Of a DNA stretch of 21,463 nt, positions 6,910-14,323 are shown piece after piece (positions within the stretch are counted from its first letter, which is position 1; every line of letters begins with the position of its first letter). Location of the stretch: contig JAEXYZ010000023.1 of NCBI GenBank assembly GCA_023405135.1, positions 1 through 21,463 on the forward strand, given 5' to 3'. A program made the translations under genes and the position numbers. The notes under the pieces are model-generated. The model was not told the DNA's origin. It did not search any database and worked only from the letters and a program-made list of their open reading frames with translations. This DNA comes from Bacillota bacterium. GTDB taxonomy: Bacteria; Bacillota; Bacilli; Bacillales_A; Planococcaceae.

Positions 6910-7356
6910 TTGAAAAAAGTAGTAATGTTTTACTTACTATTTATATTTATGTATACATCGTCTGTTCAGGCCCTCAGCTGGGCTTATGCTTTCGTTGTAT
7001 GGGATGGAAAAGTTTATAAAGTTACCGAAGAAAAGCTCCTAGATAGCGAAATTGGAGAGAGTATTGGAGAAGTAGAAACAAAACCTAATGATATGACTGG
7101 AAATTACTATGGAAATGCTTCGAATAGTTATCCAAAAGGTACAAAGTATTTTAAAATTAATGACATACCTACTTCAGCTGTAATTGCTGTTGAAGTAGAA
7201 GACGACGTGTGGCAAAAGGCAGTATATGTCCATAAAGCGCCTTTTCATTGGATGAATTTATTTACCAATATTGTACCTATTATTATTTTAATCGTAATTT
7301 TCATCATATGTTTATTGTTCTTTATAAAAGTGAAAAGACGAAAATTAAGTCTTTAA
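6910..7356 (+). CDS. Membrane-anchored exported protein, function unknown
   Basis: A 148-residue protein if started at TTG 6910, which I prefer over ATG 6838 because GGGGGAG (6894-6900) lies 9 bases upstream and the product then starts with a proper signal sequence (MKKVVMFYLLFIFMYTSSVQA). The extracellular part (about 22-110) is polar and Trp/Tyr-containing (SWAYAFVVWDGKVYKVTEE, NYYGNASNSYPKGTKYFKI). A C-terminal membrane span (about 117-139, IVPIIILIVIFIICLLFFI) is followed by a basic tail (KVKRRK), so the body faces outward. I do not recognise a named family; similar short proteins with the AFVVWDG motif occur in Bacillus-like genomes as hypotheticals. It has its own terminator and no obvious partner. 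Confidence 0.65.
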   Translation: MKKVVMFYLLFIFMYTSSVQALSWAYAFVVWDGKVYKVTEEKLLDSEIGESIGEVETKPNDMTGNYYGNASNSYPKGTKYFKINDIPTSAVIAVEVEDDVWQKAVYVHKAPFHWMNLFTNIVPIIILIVIFIICLLFFIKVKRRKLSL

Positions 7357-7362
7357 AAAAAT

Positions 7363-7390
7363 GGCTTCCAATAATGGATGCCGTTTTTTT
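7363..7390 (+). terminator. Terminator of the membrane protein gene
   Basis: GGCTTCCA (7363-7370) pairs with TGGATGCC (7375-7382) with one T/T mismatch, loop ATAA, flanked by an A run and seven T (7384-7390). Confidence 0.8.
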
Positions 7391-7441
7391 ATTAATTTTG
7401 AATCATTGAAAAATAACGATTATTTTTCAACATAGGTAATG

Positions 7442-7551
7442 AAAATTTTAATTAACACAGATAGCAGCATTAAAGAAGCAAAAGCTCACTGAGTAATGAA
7501 GCTCTTGAATATATAGGAACTACTGAGCATTTACTTGGTGGTTATTTTTAA
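7442..7551 (+). pseudogene. Possible remnant of a Clp N-domain protein
   Basis: Two short reading fragments in different frames resemble one Clp N-domain repeat: one frame gives INTDSSIKEAKAH, and after a one-base shift the other gives NEALEYIGTTEHLLGGYF then stop (7551). The string YIG(T)TEHLLGG resembles the conserved IGTEHLLLGL of the ClpC/ClpA N-terminal domain. The rest of the gene is missing. The fragment is short, so this call is uncertain. Confidence 0.3.
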
Positions 7552-7608
7552 TAGCCAGAGGGTTAGAATTCCTATAAATAGTGCGGATTATTTGTTTTAG
7601 TAAAGAAC

Positions 7609-8685
7609 TCACTTTTGCCTTCTAAGAATTATGGCTAGCTTTAATATAAATGCATCTTCAAAATTTTGTGGATGGTAACCGGTTAAATCATAAATTTTGT
7701 TTAACCGATAAGTAAGTGTGTGTCGATGAATACCTAATTTATCAGCGCATATATTTAATTGAAGATTGCTTTCAAAAAACGCTTCTAATGTACTAATCAT
7801 TTTTTCAGATAATCCATTTAATACTCTCGTTAAAAATTTATTAACTTCATAACTATTTCTATTTTTTAATAGAGTATAAATCTCTACCTCTTCAAAAAAT
7901 GTGACATGTTGATTTTTAGTTGAAAAGGCGAGAGCTGATTTTGCGCCATTAAATGCATGTGACATTTCCATTAAAGAATGAACTACAGGACTAACTCCAA
8001 TATAAATCTCTAGTTTTTTTCGAAGCTTTGAAATTTGGTTGATAATATTTTCTGAGTTATTTATAGAACTTCCGCATAGCAAAATGTAATATTCATTTAA
8101 ATCAAGCTGACCAAATAAGGCGGGTTGTCTATATAAAATATTTTCTAGATTAAGAGATAATGTATTAATAGCTTCATATCCCGCTTGTCTTATTAACAAA
8201 ATTTGAAATGGTTCCTTCATTGAAAAAGGAAGTTTGTGAATACGTTCATTAATTTCACTTTGAATTGGTTCATTTTCTATTAATGCTTTGAAAATAAAAT
8301 CGCCATTTTTCCGTTGCCATTCACTTTCACTTTCAGTAAGCACTTGGTGTACGATCATTTCTGTAGTTAATTGCACTAAATTGGAAATTTCCTGCAAATC
8401 TTTTGGATCGCCTGTTATTCCAATAACACCAAGAATTTTATCATGATATTTTATTGGCATATTGATACCTGGTTTACAATTTTGAAATTGTTTAGTAAGC
8501 TCCTCATCTATTAAAAGTGGCATTCCTGTTTTCGCAACTTGTATCGCACCTTCATGAATAGAATCAATTCGCTCCTTATCACCTGAAGCTAAAATAACTC
8601 CCTCTGGACTAATGACATTAATATTATGATGGAGTCTTGTCATCGTTTGATGCACAATTTCTTCCGCTAATTTAATTGATAGCAT
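7609..8685 (-). CDS. cdaR: CdaR-family (sugar diacid) transcriptional regulator
   Basis: A 358-residue cytoplasmic regulator. The N-terminal sugar-diacid-recognition domain (about 2-130) includes KLAEEIVHQTMTRLHHNINVI and IKYHDKILGVIGITGDP, both typical of CdaR. The centre resembles the GGDEF-like PucR/CdaR linker. The C-terminal PucR-type helix-turn-helix (about 290-358) contains NLQLNICADKLGIHRHTLTYRLNKI. In Escherichia coli CdaR activates glucarate, galactarate and glycerate genes. I place the start at ATG 8685 rather than the upstream ATG 8742 because GAGGT lies 7 bases before it and the protein then begins at the domain edge. It is divergent from glycerate kinase and the permease, the probable targets. 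Glycerate as inducer is an inference from E. coli and context. Confidence 0.88.
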   Translation of the reverse strand: MLSIKLAEEIVHQTMTRLHHNINVISPEGVILASGDKERIDSIHEGAIQVAKTGMPLLIDEELTKQFQNCKPGINMPIKYHDKILGVIGITGDPKDLQEISNLVQLTTEMIVHQVLTESESEWQRKNGDFIFKALIENEPIQSEINERIHKLPFSMKEPFQILLIRQAGYEAINTLSLNLENILYRQPALFGQLDLNEYYILLCGSSINNSENIINQISKLRKKLEIYIGVSPVVHSLMEMSHAFNGAKSALAFSTKNQHVTFFEEVEIYTLLKNRNSYEVNKFLTRVLNGLSEKMISTLEAFFESNLQLNICADKLGIHRHTLTYRLNKIYDLTGYHPQNFEDAFILKLAIILRRQK

Positions 8686-8711
8686 TTTATACACCTCGTA
8701 TAAAAATAAAA

Positions 8712-8725
8712 CTGTACTAATACAG
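8712..8725. promoter_or_regulatory. Palindrome in the cdaR leader
   Basis: CTGTA-CTAA-TACAG, a perfect 5-bp inverted repeat just downstream of the predicted cdaR start site and upstream of its ribosome site. It could be an autoregulatory operator. Confidence 0.3.
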
Positions 8726-8740
8726 ATAAATTGTACACCC

Positions 8741-8770
8741 ATTATAATGCTTTATTCTACTATCTGTCAC
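8741..8770 (-). promoter_or_regulatory. Promoter of cdaR
   Basis: On the minus strand: GTGACA (8770-8765), 18 bases, TATAAT (8746-8741). Transcription would begin near 8734, about 50 bases before the chosen start codon. Confidence 0.6.
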
Positions 8771-8779
8771 TATAATTAT

Positions 8780-8793
8780 TGTAAGCGCTTTAA
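8780..8793. promoter_or_regulatory. cre-like site (CcpA catabolite control)
   Basis: TGTAAGCGCTTTAA fits the catabolite-responsive consensus TGWAANCGNTNWCA except at the penultimate base. It lies between the divergent cdaR and glycerate kinase genes, overlapping a weak possible -35 (TTGTAA, 8779-8784) for the kinase operon and just upstream of the cdaR promoter. A site here would suit repression when glucose is present. Confidence 0.55.
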
Positions 8794-8912
8794 ACTTATT
8801 TCGTATAAAACCTTTAACTTCTACTAAATGAGTTAAAGCCCCTGGCGTATGACACATATTTTCTAAAAAAATTTGAGGAAGTTCGGTGAAATTGGAAATC
8901 ACTAGTTGATTT

Positions 8913-8932
8913 CAAATACGTCTAGGTATTTG
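8913..8932. promoter_or_regulatory. 20-bp palindrome before glycerate kinase
   Basis: CAAATAC (8913-8919), six bases, GTATTTG (8926-8932): a perfect 7-bp inverted repeat ending 19 bases before the glycerate kinase start and next to its ribosome site. It may be a protein operator (CdaR is the natural candidate) or an RNA hairpin that affects translation. Confidence 0.45.
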
Positions 8933-8951
8933 AGGTGAAAGGGGAGAGAGG

Positions 8952-10079
8952 ATGAAAGTTGTAATAAGTCCAGACTCTTTTAAAGGTACATTAACAGCAC
9001 TCGAAGCAGCCGAGTCAATTTCACAAGGAATTAAACGAGCAAATTCAAGTATAGAGACAATTTTGTTACCAGTTGCAGATGGTGGGGAGGGGACAATGGA
9101 GGCATTAGTAAACGCAACTAATGGTCACTTTGTCAAAACAGTTGTACTTGATCCTCTTGAGCGAGAAATAGAAGCTTCCTTTGGTGTGCTTGGCAACAAA
9201 TCAACTTGTGTGATTGAGATGGCTTCAGCTTCTGGTATCACACTGTTGCATAACAATGAAAGAAATCCAAGAATTGCCTCAAGCTTTGGAACAGGTCAGT
9301 TGATTAAAACTGCATTAGATCAAGGTTTTAGAGACTTCATCATTTGTATTGGCGGCAGTGCTACAAACGATGCTGGTGTTGGGATGTTAAGAGCTCTTGG
9401 ACTTCGTTTATTAGACGAAACTGGACGGGATGTACAAAAATCTATTGATGGACTATATGAAGTAAAAAAGCTTGATTTTACGAATTGGGATAGAAGATTA
9501 AAAGATTCCAAAATTGCAATTGCATGTGATGTAAATAATCCATTGATTGGTGAACATGGGGCAACAGCGATATTTGGTCCACAAAAAGGTGTAAAAGCGG
9601 ATGAAATTGACTATTTTGATCAGGCGCTAACTAATTGGGCGAATGTTGTTGAACAAGAATTTGGCATCCGCCTACATGACTATCCTGGTGCTGGGGCAGC
9701 AGGCGGTATGGGCAGTGCATTAATTGCTTTTCTCCAGGGACAATTCCATCAGGGAATTCACCTTGTTCTAGATGTAATGAACTATAGTGATAAGATTCAC
9801 GGAGCTAATTTCGTTATAACAGGCGAAGGGAAATCTGATGTGCAAACACTGCATGGGAAAGCGCCTATAGGGGTTTTACAATGTGCGAAGCAATTTGAAA
9901 TTCCAACAATCTTGTTATCAGGCTTTATCGATGAACAAGACAAACAAATGTTAGATGAGCATTTCCAACAAGTTGTGTCAGTAGTGAATGAATCGATTAC
10001 TACTAATATGGCAATGGAAGAAGCAGCGAAATATTTGTCGCAAAGGGCTTATGAAGTATTTAGTAATTTACTAGATTAA
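8952..10079 (+). CDS. glxK: Glycerate kinase
   Basis: A 375-residue cytoplasmic enzyme of the GlxK/GarK glycerate kinase family, which phosphorylates D-glycerate with ATP; this bacterial family generally makes 2-phosphoglycerate, which enters lower glycolysis. Family motifs visible: PDSFKGTLTALEAA (7-20), PVADGGEGT (40-48), IGGSATNDAGVGML (133-146), CDVNNPLIG (192-200), FGPQKG (208-213), GAGAAGGMG (about 246-254) and ITGEGKSD. Length is normal for the family (about 370-380) and the frame is intact. The start ATG is preceded by a purine-rich GGGGAGAGAGG. The GntP permease gene begins 14 bases after its stop, so the two form one operon; regulation is probably by the divergent CdaR protein and by CcpA. 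The symbol could equally be garK. Confidence 0.93.
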   Translation: MKVVISPDSFKGTLTALEAAESISQGIKRANSSIETILLPVADGGEGTMEALVNATNGHFVKTVVLDPLEREIEASFGVLGNKSTCVIEMASASGITLLHNNERNPRIASSFGTGQLIKTALDQGFRDFIICIGGSATNDAGVGMLRALGLRLLDETGRDVQKSIDGLYEVKKLDFTNWDRRLKDSKIAIACDVNNPLIGEHGATAIFGPQKGVKADEIDYFDQALTNWANVVEQEFGIRLHDYPGAGAAGGMGSALIAFLQGQFHQGIHLVLDVMNYSDKIHGANFVITGEGKSDVQTLHGKAPIGVLQCAKQFEIPTILLSGFIDEQDKQMLDEHFQQVVSVVNESITTNMAMEEAAKYLSQRAYEVFSNLLD

Positions 10080-10093
10080 AGGGGGAGAAGGAA

Positions 10094-11440
10094 ATGTTAT
10101 TTGTCATTATTTTAATTGGGGTGTTATTTGTTGTATTTGCTACTGCAAAATTAAAATTACATCCATTTTTAGCATTAATTATAAGTTCATTCTTTGTAGG
10201 TATTGCCAGTGGAATGCCATTATTAGATGTAGTAACAAATATTAATACTGGTTTCGGTAGTTTAATGACGAGCATTGGGATTGTCATTGTTGCGGGGACA
10301 ATGATTGGTGTTATTTTAGAGCGTTCAGGTGCAGCTTACCGAATGGCAGAGGTTGTGCTGCGAATTGTAGGTCCAAAACGTCCACAATTAGCGATGTCAA
10401 TTATCGGGTATATTGTATCAATTCCAGTATTTTGTGATTCAGGCTTCATCATTTTATCTAGTTTACAAAAATCTTTAGCAAAACGTGCGAAAGTAACAAT
10501 TGCATCAATGGGTGTGGCTTTAGCAACTGGCTTATATGCAACACATGTACTTGTTCCACCGACTCCAGGACCAATTGCAGCAGCAGGAAATATTGGGGCA
10601 GCAGATTATTTAGGAACAGTAATTCTTGTAGGTTTAATTGTAGCGATTCCAGCTACATTTGTCGGGTATTTATGGGCTGTAAAAGTTGCTTCAAAAATTC
10701 AAGTTCCGTTAGATCAAGAAGAGGCAATGGATTATGAAGAGGTAATTAAATCCTTTGGAAAAATGCCATCGACATTTAACGCATTTTTACCTATCGTATT
10801 GCCAATTGTGTTAATCGGTATCGGTTCTATTGCGGCATTAGTTGGTGATCCTGAAGCAACGTTTAATATGATTTTGCGTTTCTTAGGAAGTCCAATTGTT
10901 GCATTATTATTAGGGGTATTTGCGGCATTCCCATTACTTCCAAAGTTAAACGAAGAAACATTAACTGGCTGGATTGGCGATAGCTTAAAGGATGCTGCGC
11001 CTATTCTATTAATTACTGCAGCTGGTGGATCCTTCGGTACAATCATTAAAGAAACTGGTGTAGGTGACATGTTACAACAAATGGATCTAGGCTCTTTAGC
11101 AACAGGTTCATTGTTCTTGCTTGTTCCATTTATCATCGCAGCCGCACTTAAGACGGCACAAGGTTCATCAACAACAGCACTTGTTATTACTTCTACTCTA
11201 GTTGCACCAATGCTAGTAACTGCTGGAATTGAAGGTGCTTTCCCATTAGCGTTAGTTGTTATGGCAATCGGTGCAGGGGCAATGACTGTTTCACATGTAA
11301 ACGACAGCTTCTTCTGGGTTGTTACTCAATATAGTGGCATGGAAGTAACGCAAGCCTATAAAGCTCAAACAATGGCAACGCTTTTACAGGGTGTAACTAC
11401 GATTGTATTCACAATCATTTTATGGATGATATTTGTATAA
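10094..11440 (+). CDS. GntP-family sugar-acid permease (probable glycerate importer)
   Basis: A 448-residue inner-membrane symporter of the GntP family, which imports gluconate and related acids with protons. About 12 or more hydrophobic segments fill the protein. Family marks: IPVFCDSGFIIL (about 113-124), THVLVPPTPGPIAAAGNIGA (about 149-168), LKTAQGSSTTALVITSTL (about 353-370) and HVNDSFFWVVTQYSGM near the C-terminus. Adjacent glycerate kinase, 14 bases upstream, makes glycerate the most likely substrate; gluconate is less likely since no gluconate kinase is present. GGGGGAGAAGGA precedes ATG. A strong terminator closes the operon at 11447. Confidence 0.9.
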   Translation: MLFVIILIGVLFVVFATAKLKLHPFLALIISSFFVGIASGMPLLDVVTNINTGFGSLMTSIGIVIVAGTMIGVILERSGAAYRMAEVVLRIVGPKRPQLAMSIIGYIVSIPVFCDSGFIILSSLQKSLAKRAKVTIASMGVALATGLYATHVLVPPTPGPIAAAGNIGAADYLGTVILVGLIVAIPATFVGYLWAVKVASKIQVPLDQEEAMDYEEVIKSFGKMPSTFNAFLPIVLPIVLIGIGSIAALVGDPEATFNMILRFLGSPIVALLLGVFAAFPLLPKLNEETLTGWIGDSLKDAAPILLITAAGGSFGTIIKETGVGDMLQQMDLGSLATGSLFLLVPFIIAAALKTAQGSSTTALVITSTLVAPMLVTAGIEGAFPLALVVMAIGAGAMTVSHVNDSFFWVVTQYSGMEVTQAYKAQTMATLLQGVTTIVFTIILWMIFV

Positions 11441-11446
11441 TAGTCA

Positions 11447-11486
11447 AAGCATACTTGCACACATGTTAGTGCAGGTATGCTTTTTT
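11447..11486 (+). terminator. Terminator of the glycerate operon
   Basis: Fourteen-pair stem AAGCATACTTGCAC (11447-11460) with GTGCAGGTATGCTT (11469-11482), one G-U pair, then a T run to 11486. Confidence 0.92.
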
Positions 11487-11528
11487 GTTTTCTATTTCAT
11501 AAAAATTCTTTGAAGGCAGTAGTTTTCT

Positions 11529-11545
11529 TATTCAACAATCGGGCC
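11529..11545 (+). repeat. Dispersed palindromic repeat, copy 1
   Basis: TATTCAACAATCGGGCC. It shares the core TATTCAACAATCGGGC with the copy at 15283 and comes just after the glycerate operon terminator. No hairpin partner is evident in this copy. Confidence 0.6.
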
Positions 11546-11605
11546 AGATTGTGAAGTAACAATTGTAACTACTTTTAATTTGGTACGTCTATTTGATAAA
11601 GGGGT

Positions 11606-12058
11606 GTGATTGGAATTAGAAAGATTTTTACTGTAATTATTATCATTGGATCGATTATTATAGGATTGTTTGCCTGTGAACTATTCAGTTCTTCCCCTCC
11701 CACACCAACTGTAACAGCAGGAGACACGAAAATTCCTACTACCCAAGGTTCATATTGTTGGAATGGACTATTTTCAGCTCAGTGTGTAGATAAGGTTTAT
11801 ACAAGTCCTATAGATATGGCAAAAGAACATAAGCCAACAGTTGTATCTCCAAGCGAGGAAATAAAAATTGACTTTAAGAAAGAACCCCTTGCTGAAACAA
11901 TGAAAGTAGAACAATGGATTGATGAAAAATACGAAAAATTAGAAGTGAAAAATAATTCAATCGTGATTCCAAAAGAAAAAGGAGTATATGTTTATTATGT
12001 ATTAGCTAATTGGAAAGAGGGAGACGGAAATTATGCATTTTCGGTTGAGGTAAAATAA
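11606..12058 (+). CDS. Small lipoprotein, function unknown
   Basis: About 150 residues. The N-terminus (RKIFTVIIIIGSIIIGLFACELF) is a lipoprotein signal with lipobox LFAC (Cys near residue 24), so the mature protein would be lipid-anchored on the outer face of the membrane. The rest is hydrophilic: a GSYCWNGLFSAQCVDK segment with two cysteines that could form a disulfide, then SPSEEIKIDFKKEP and a closing VYVYYVLANWKEGDGNYAFSVEV. Similar Bacillus lipoproteins with a TxGSYCW motif are hypotheticals. Start is doubtful: the GTG given here overlaps the Shine-Dalgarno string AAAGGGGTG (11598-11606), while an in-frame ATT at 11615, encoding the RKIF start seen in such signals, lies 8 bases after it. 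ATT may be a rare start or a mutated ATG. Confidence 0.7.
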   Translation: MIGIRKIFTVIIIIGSIIIGLFACELFSSSPPTPTVTAGDTKIPTTQGSYCWNGLFSAQCVDKVYTSPIDMAKEHKPTVVSPSEEIKIDFKKEPLAETMKVEQWIDEKYEKLEVKNNSIVIPKEKGVYVYYVLANWKEGDGNYAFSVEVK

Positions 12059-12086
12059 TAATCCTTCTTCGATTAATTCATGCTAT

Positions 12087-12121
12087 AGCAAAATAAGCAA
12101 GGAACTATTTTGCTTTTCTTT
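12087..12121 (+). terminator. Terminator of the lipoprotein gene
   Basis: AGCAAAATA (12087-12095) pairs with TATTTTGCT (12106-12114), loop of 10 bases, followed by TTTCTTT. Confidence 0.65.
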
Positions 12122-12131
12122 CACATTTCAA

Positions 12132-12150
12132 TATTCAACTATCGGGCGCG
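12132..12150 (+). repeat. Dispersed palindromic repeat, copy 2
   Basis: TATTCAACTATCGGGCGCG, differing from the 15283 copy at two of 19 positions. It follows the lipoprotein terminator. Confidence 0.6.
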
Positions 12151-12227
12151 TTTACTCAACAACACTAGTCGTTCTCTATATACGGAAAGGGTAGTAAAAT
12201 GATTATTCTATGAAAGGAAAAATAATT

Positions 12228-12565
12228 ATGGAAATAGATCGAATAGCGAATGCTTTGTCTAATCGTGGTTTGTAGAATCAAGTACAAAATGGAGCACGGT
12301 TAATTCCTCGGCGGGGCAATGTGGTGTTACTGCATTAGTTGTAAATGATTTATTGGGCGGTGAAATTAAAAAAACTAAACTACCTGATGGTTGGCACTTT
12401 TATAATTTTATTAAAAACAAACGATATGATTTCACAGCTTCGCAATTTAGAGAGGGAATTTTATATATGTACATTCCTTTTAATAGAGATGAAGCATATG
12501 CAAATACTAATGTAAGGCAGTATGACTATTTAAAACAAAAAGTTTTAGATACCTTATTTAACTAA
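12228..12565 (+). pseudogene. yunG: YunG-family protein, frameshifted
   Basis: The reading starts at ATG 12228 (AAAGGAAA upstream) as MEIDRIANALSN, then hits TAG in that frame. From about 12265 another frame continues WFVESSTKWSTVNSSAGQCG and then VTALVVNDLLGGEIKK, through WHFYNFIKNKRYDFTASQF to a stop at 12565. Joined, this gives a normal-length (about 110-residue) YunG-family protein; the GQCGVTALVVND motif with Cys and the WHFYN block are characteristic. YunG function is unknown. Loss of one base near 12265 explains the break. An in-frame internal start at 12353 would give only 70 residues, lacking the conserved Cys, so the gene is probably dead unless the lost base is a sequencing error. 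Confidence 0.8.
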
Positions 12566-12610
12566 AGGTCGCGTTTGTTAAAGTTGGACCATACCCTCAA
12601 TCTGATCAGC

Positions 12611-12642
12611 AAAAAGAAAAACACGGATGAACCGTGTTTTTT
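12611..12642. terminator. Bidirectional terminator between yunG remnant and HNH gene
   Basis: AAAAACACGG (12617-12626) pairs with CCGTGTTTTT (12632-12641), loop ATGAA. A runs on the left and T runs on the right give U tracts on both strands. It lies between two converging genes. Confidence 0.85.
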
Positions 12643-12662
12643 ATGGAAAAGTAACAGCCTTC

Positions 12663-13295
12663 CTATCGAACAAAATGCTTTTTTTGCTTTAATAAGTGAT
12701 GATTTTCTTCTAAATGATGGTTCGTCCGAATCGGTAGCTTTTCAAATTCATTTTTAAAATAATAATTATTTTTCTCCCGTCTTATTTCTTCAAATCCGCC
12801 TAAATGATGATGTAAATATTTATGGTGGTGAGGGCAAACAACCATTGCATTTTTGTAATCATCTAGAATAATATCGGATTCATCGTTGAATGAGTCTTGA
12901 TGTTCGAGTGCAATGATATGATGAACTTCAACGTAGAATCGCCCATTCTCTAATACGATAGGAGGAATTGGGGAGTTTTCATCACATAGTTGGCATTTAT
13001 ATTCATAGGATTTTTTTAATGATTCTACTAACTTTCTTGAACGGGAAGCTCGTTCTTGAATTGTAATTTTTTTATCATTCACTCTCTTTTGAAGCTCATC
13101 CAATTCTTTATCTATTTCTTCATTAGTGTAATTGGAATTCAACTTTTCAATATCGCTTGCAGATAATTTTCCTTTATGGACAAAACCGAAACTTTCGACA
13201 AATTCTTTCATTTGTAAGTTGTATTTTTGTTTTCCTGTATTTGAAACTTTATTGTAGTTAGTTCTATCTTTTGGAGGGATATATACAGCACCCAA
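12663..13295 (-). CDS. HNH endonuclease
   Basis: A 210-residue nuclease fragment or protein. Residues 1-95 are charged and helical (KELDELQKRVNDKK, SRSRKLVESLKKS). The HNH fold follows: CxxC zinc knuckle CQLC (101-104), catalytic strand YVEVHHIIALEH (121-132), Asn in DDYKNAMVV (145-153) and CPHHH (154-158), which completes the zinc site. This resembles McrA-like nucleases that cut DNA in restriction, phage or homing systems. The only start at this position is TTG, placed immediately after the TAA of the upstream reading frame and in the same frame, and no Shine-Dalgarno sequence is visible. So either it is made by re-initiation or readthrough, or a single longer gene has been split by a nonsense change (e.g. 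CAA to TAA). The nuclease motifs themselves are intact. Confidence 0.75.
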   Translation of the reverse strand: MGAVYIPPKDRTNYNKVSNTGKQKYNLQMKEFVESFGFVHKGKLSASDIEKLNSNYTNEEIDKELDELQKRVNDKKITIQERASRSRKLVESLKKSYEYKCQLCDENSPIPPIVLENGRFYVEVHHIIALEHQDSFNDESDIILDDYKNAMVVCPHHHKYLHHHLGGFEEIRREKNNYYFKNEFEKLPIRTNHHLEENHHLLKQKKHFVR

Positions 13296-14305
13296 TTAAG
13301 GTAGATAATACGATTCAATTAAACTGTACATCATTTCATACTCTTCATCTCTTTTTTCGTCAATGTGTTCAAGTTCAAAGTAGTTCTTTAATGAATTTAA
13401 GTCCTTAAAATAGGTTGGATATTCTTTAATTAATCGATTAACGTAAAGTCTATCTTCCCAAGTTAAATAATATCTATCGTTTTCCAATTCTTTTTCTTTG
13501 TTTTTTTGTACAAAACGATGGACATATTCTAAATGCAATGGCTTCAAAAAATGGTAATGGAAATATTTCAGTAATTGAGTAAAGGTGTCCGGTATGTTGA
13601 ATAAGCACTGGCATAAAATATCCTCTTGATTGTTTTTAAATATATACAAAAGAGCAAATTTAGGATTATGTACATTTCGGTTCGAACAAATGTAAAAAGT
13701 CTCGTTTTCAATTATTTTACGAGTAGTTCCCGTTATAATCATCTCTTTGAAAACATTTAATTTGTCTTGTTCTAAACCATCAACAACCCAGTTTTTCTTA
13801 GATCCACTTTTGATAAGGGTATTAATATTGCTTTTGGAGAGATTAAAAAGTTCTGAAAAAGTATCTTGATCTACGTCATAGACTTTTTGAAGTAGAAATA
13901 TTGTCTGGACATCGTATTTTTCTGTGTCTATATCTACAAAAACAAATTGATGTTCAGCTAAAAAATTACGGTAATTTTTCCGTAAGCGTAATATAAATTA
14001 CTGTAGATTTTTTTATAGATCCCTTTATCGTTAAAAAGAGATTTAGGTATTTTTTTATCCGGAAATGCTTCATATAAACTGTTTAATACAAGCTCTAATT
14101 TTTCATCATATGGTGTACTTTTCTTTATAGTTTCAGATTGGAATCCTAAATGTTTTAGATAGTCTTCTATTTCAAGACCTTTATCTAATCCTGTATTGCG
14201 AACTTTATGATAAAGCGATGCATTTAGCGATAAGTTTAGTACAATACGATCTGGATATAACTCTATTAATTTAGATTTTAATTCCTCATCACGCGACATC
14301 CTCAT
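13296..14305 (-). pseudogene. Repeat-containing partner of the HNH nuclease, frameshifted
   Basis: Unrecognised protein. Two reading segments join if one A is added to the A5 run at 13975-13979: the first ends at a stop at 13958, the second runs open to TAA 13296. The repaired product has about 336 residues. It carries a tandem duplication of about 45 residues: copy 1 (about 8-55) LYPDRIVLNLSLNASLYHKV..IEDYLKHLGF and copy 2 (about 70-121) AFPDKKIPKSLFNDKGIYKKI..NYRNFLAEHQF. Copy 2 spans the break, which supports the repair. Residues about 130-167 (LLQKVYDVDQDTFSELFNLSKSNINTLIK) look like a helix-turn-helix. I chose ATG 14305 because GGGAGG (14315-14320) is 9 bases upstream. The frame runs straight into the HNH gene across one TAA. 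Possibly a DNA-binding region of a restriction-like nuclease; this is inference. Confidence 0.7.
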
Positions 14306-14323
14306 TCTCTTCATCCTCCCAAA

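Noticed and set aside
8717..8902. Minus-strand 61-codon frame between cdaR and glxK
   Set aside because: It covers the promoter, cre site and palindromes, has no ribosome site and no recognisable motif.
10732..11136. Minus-strand open frame inside the GntP permease
   Set aside because: Asn/Ile/Pro-rich shadow of the permease with no ribosome site or family resemblance.
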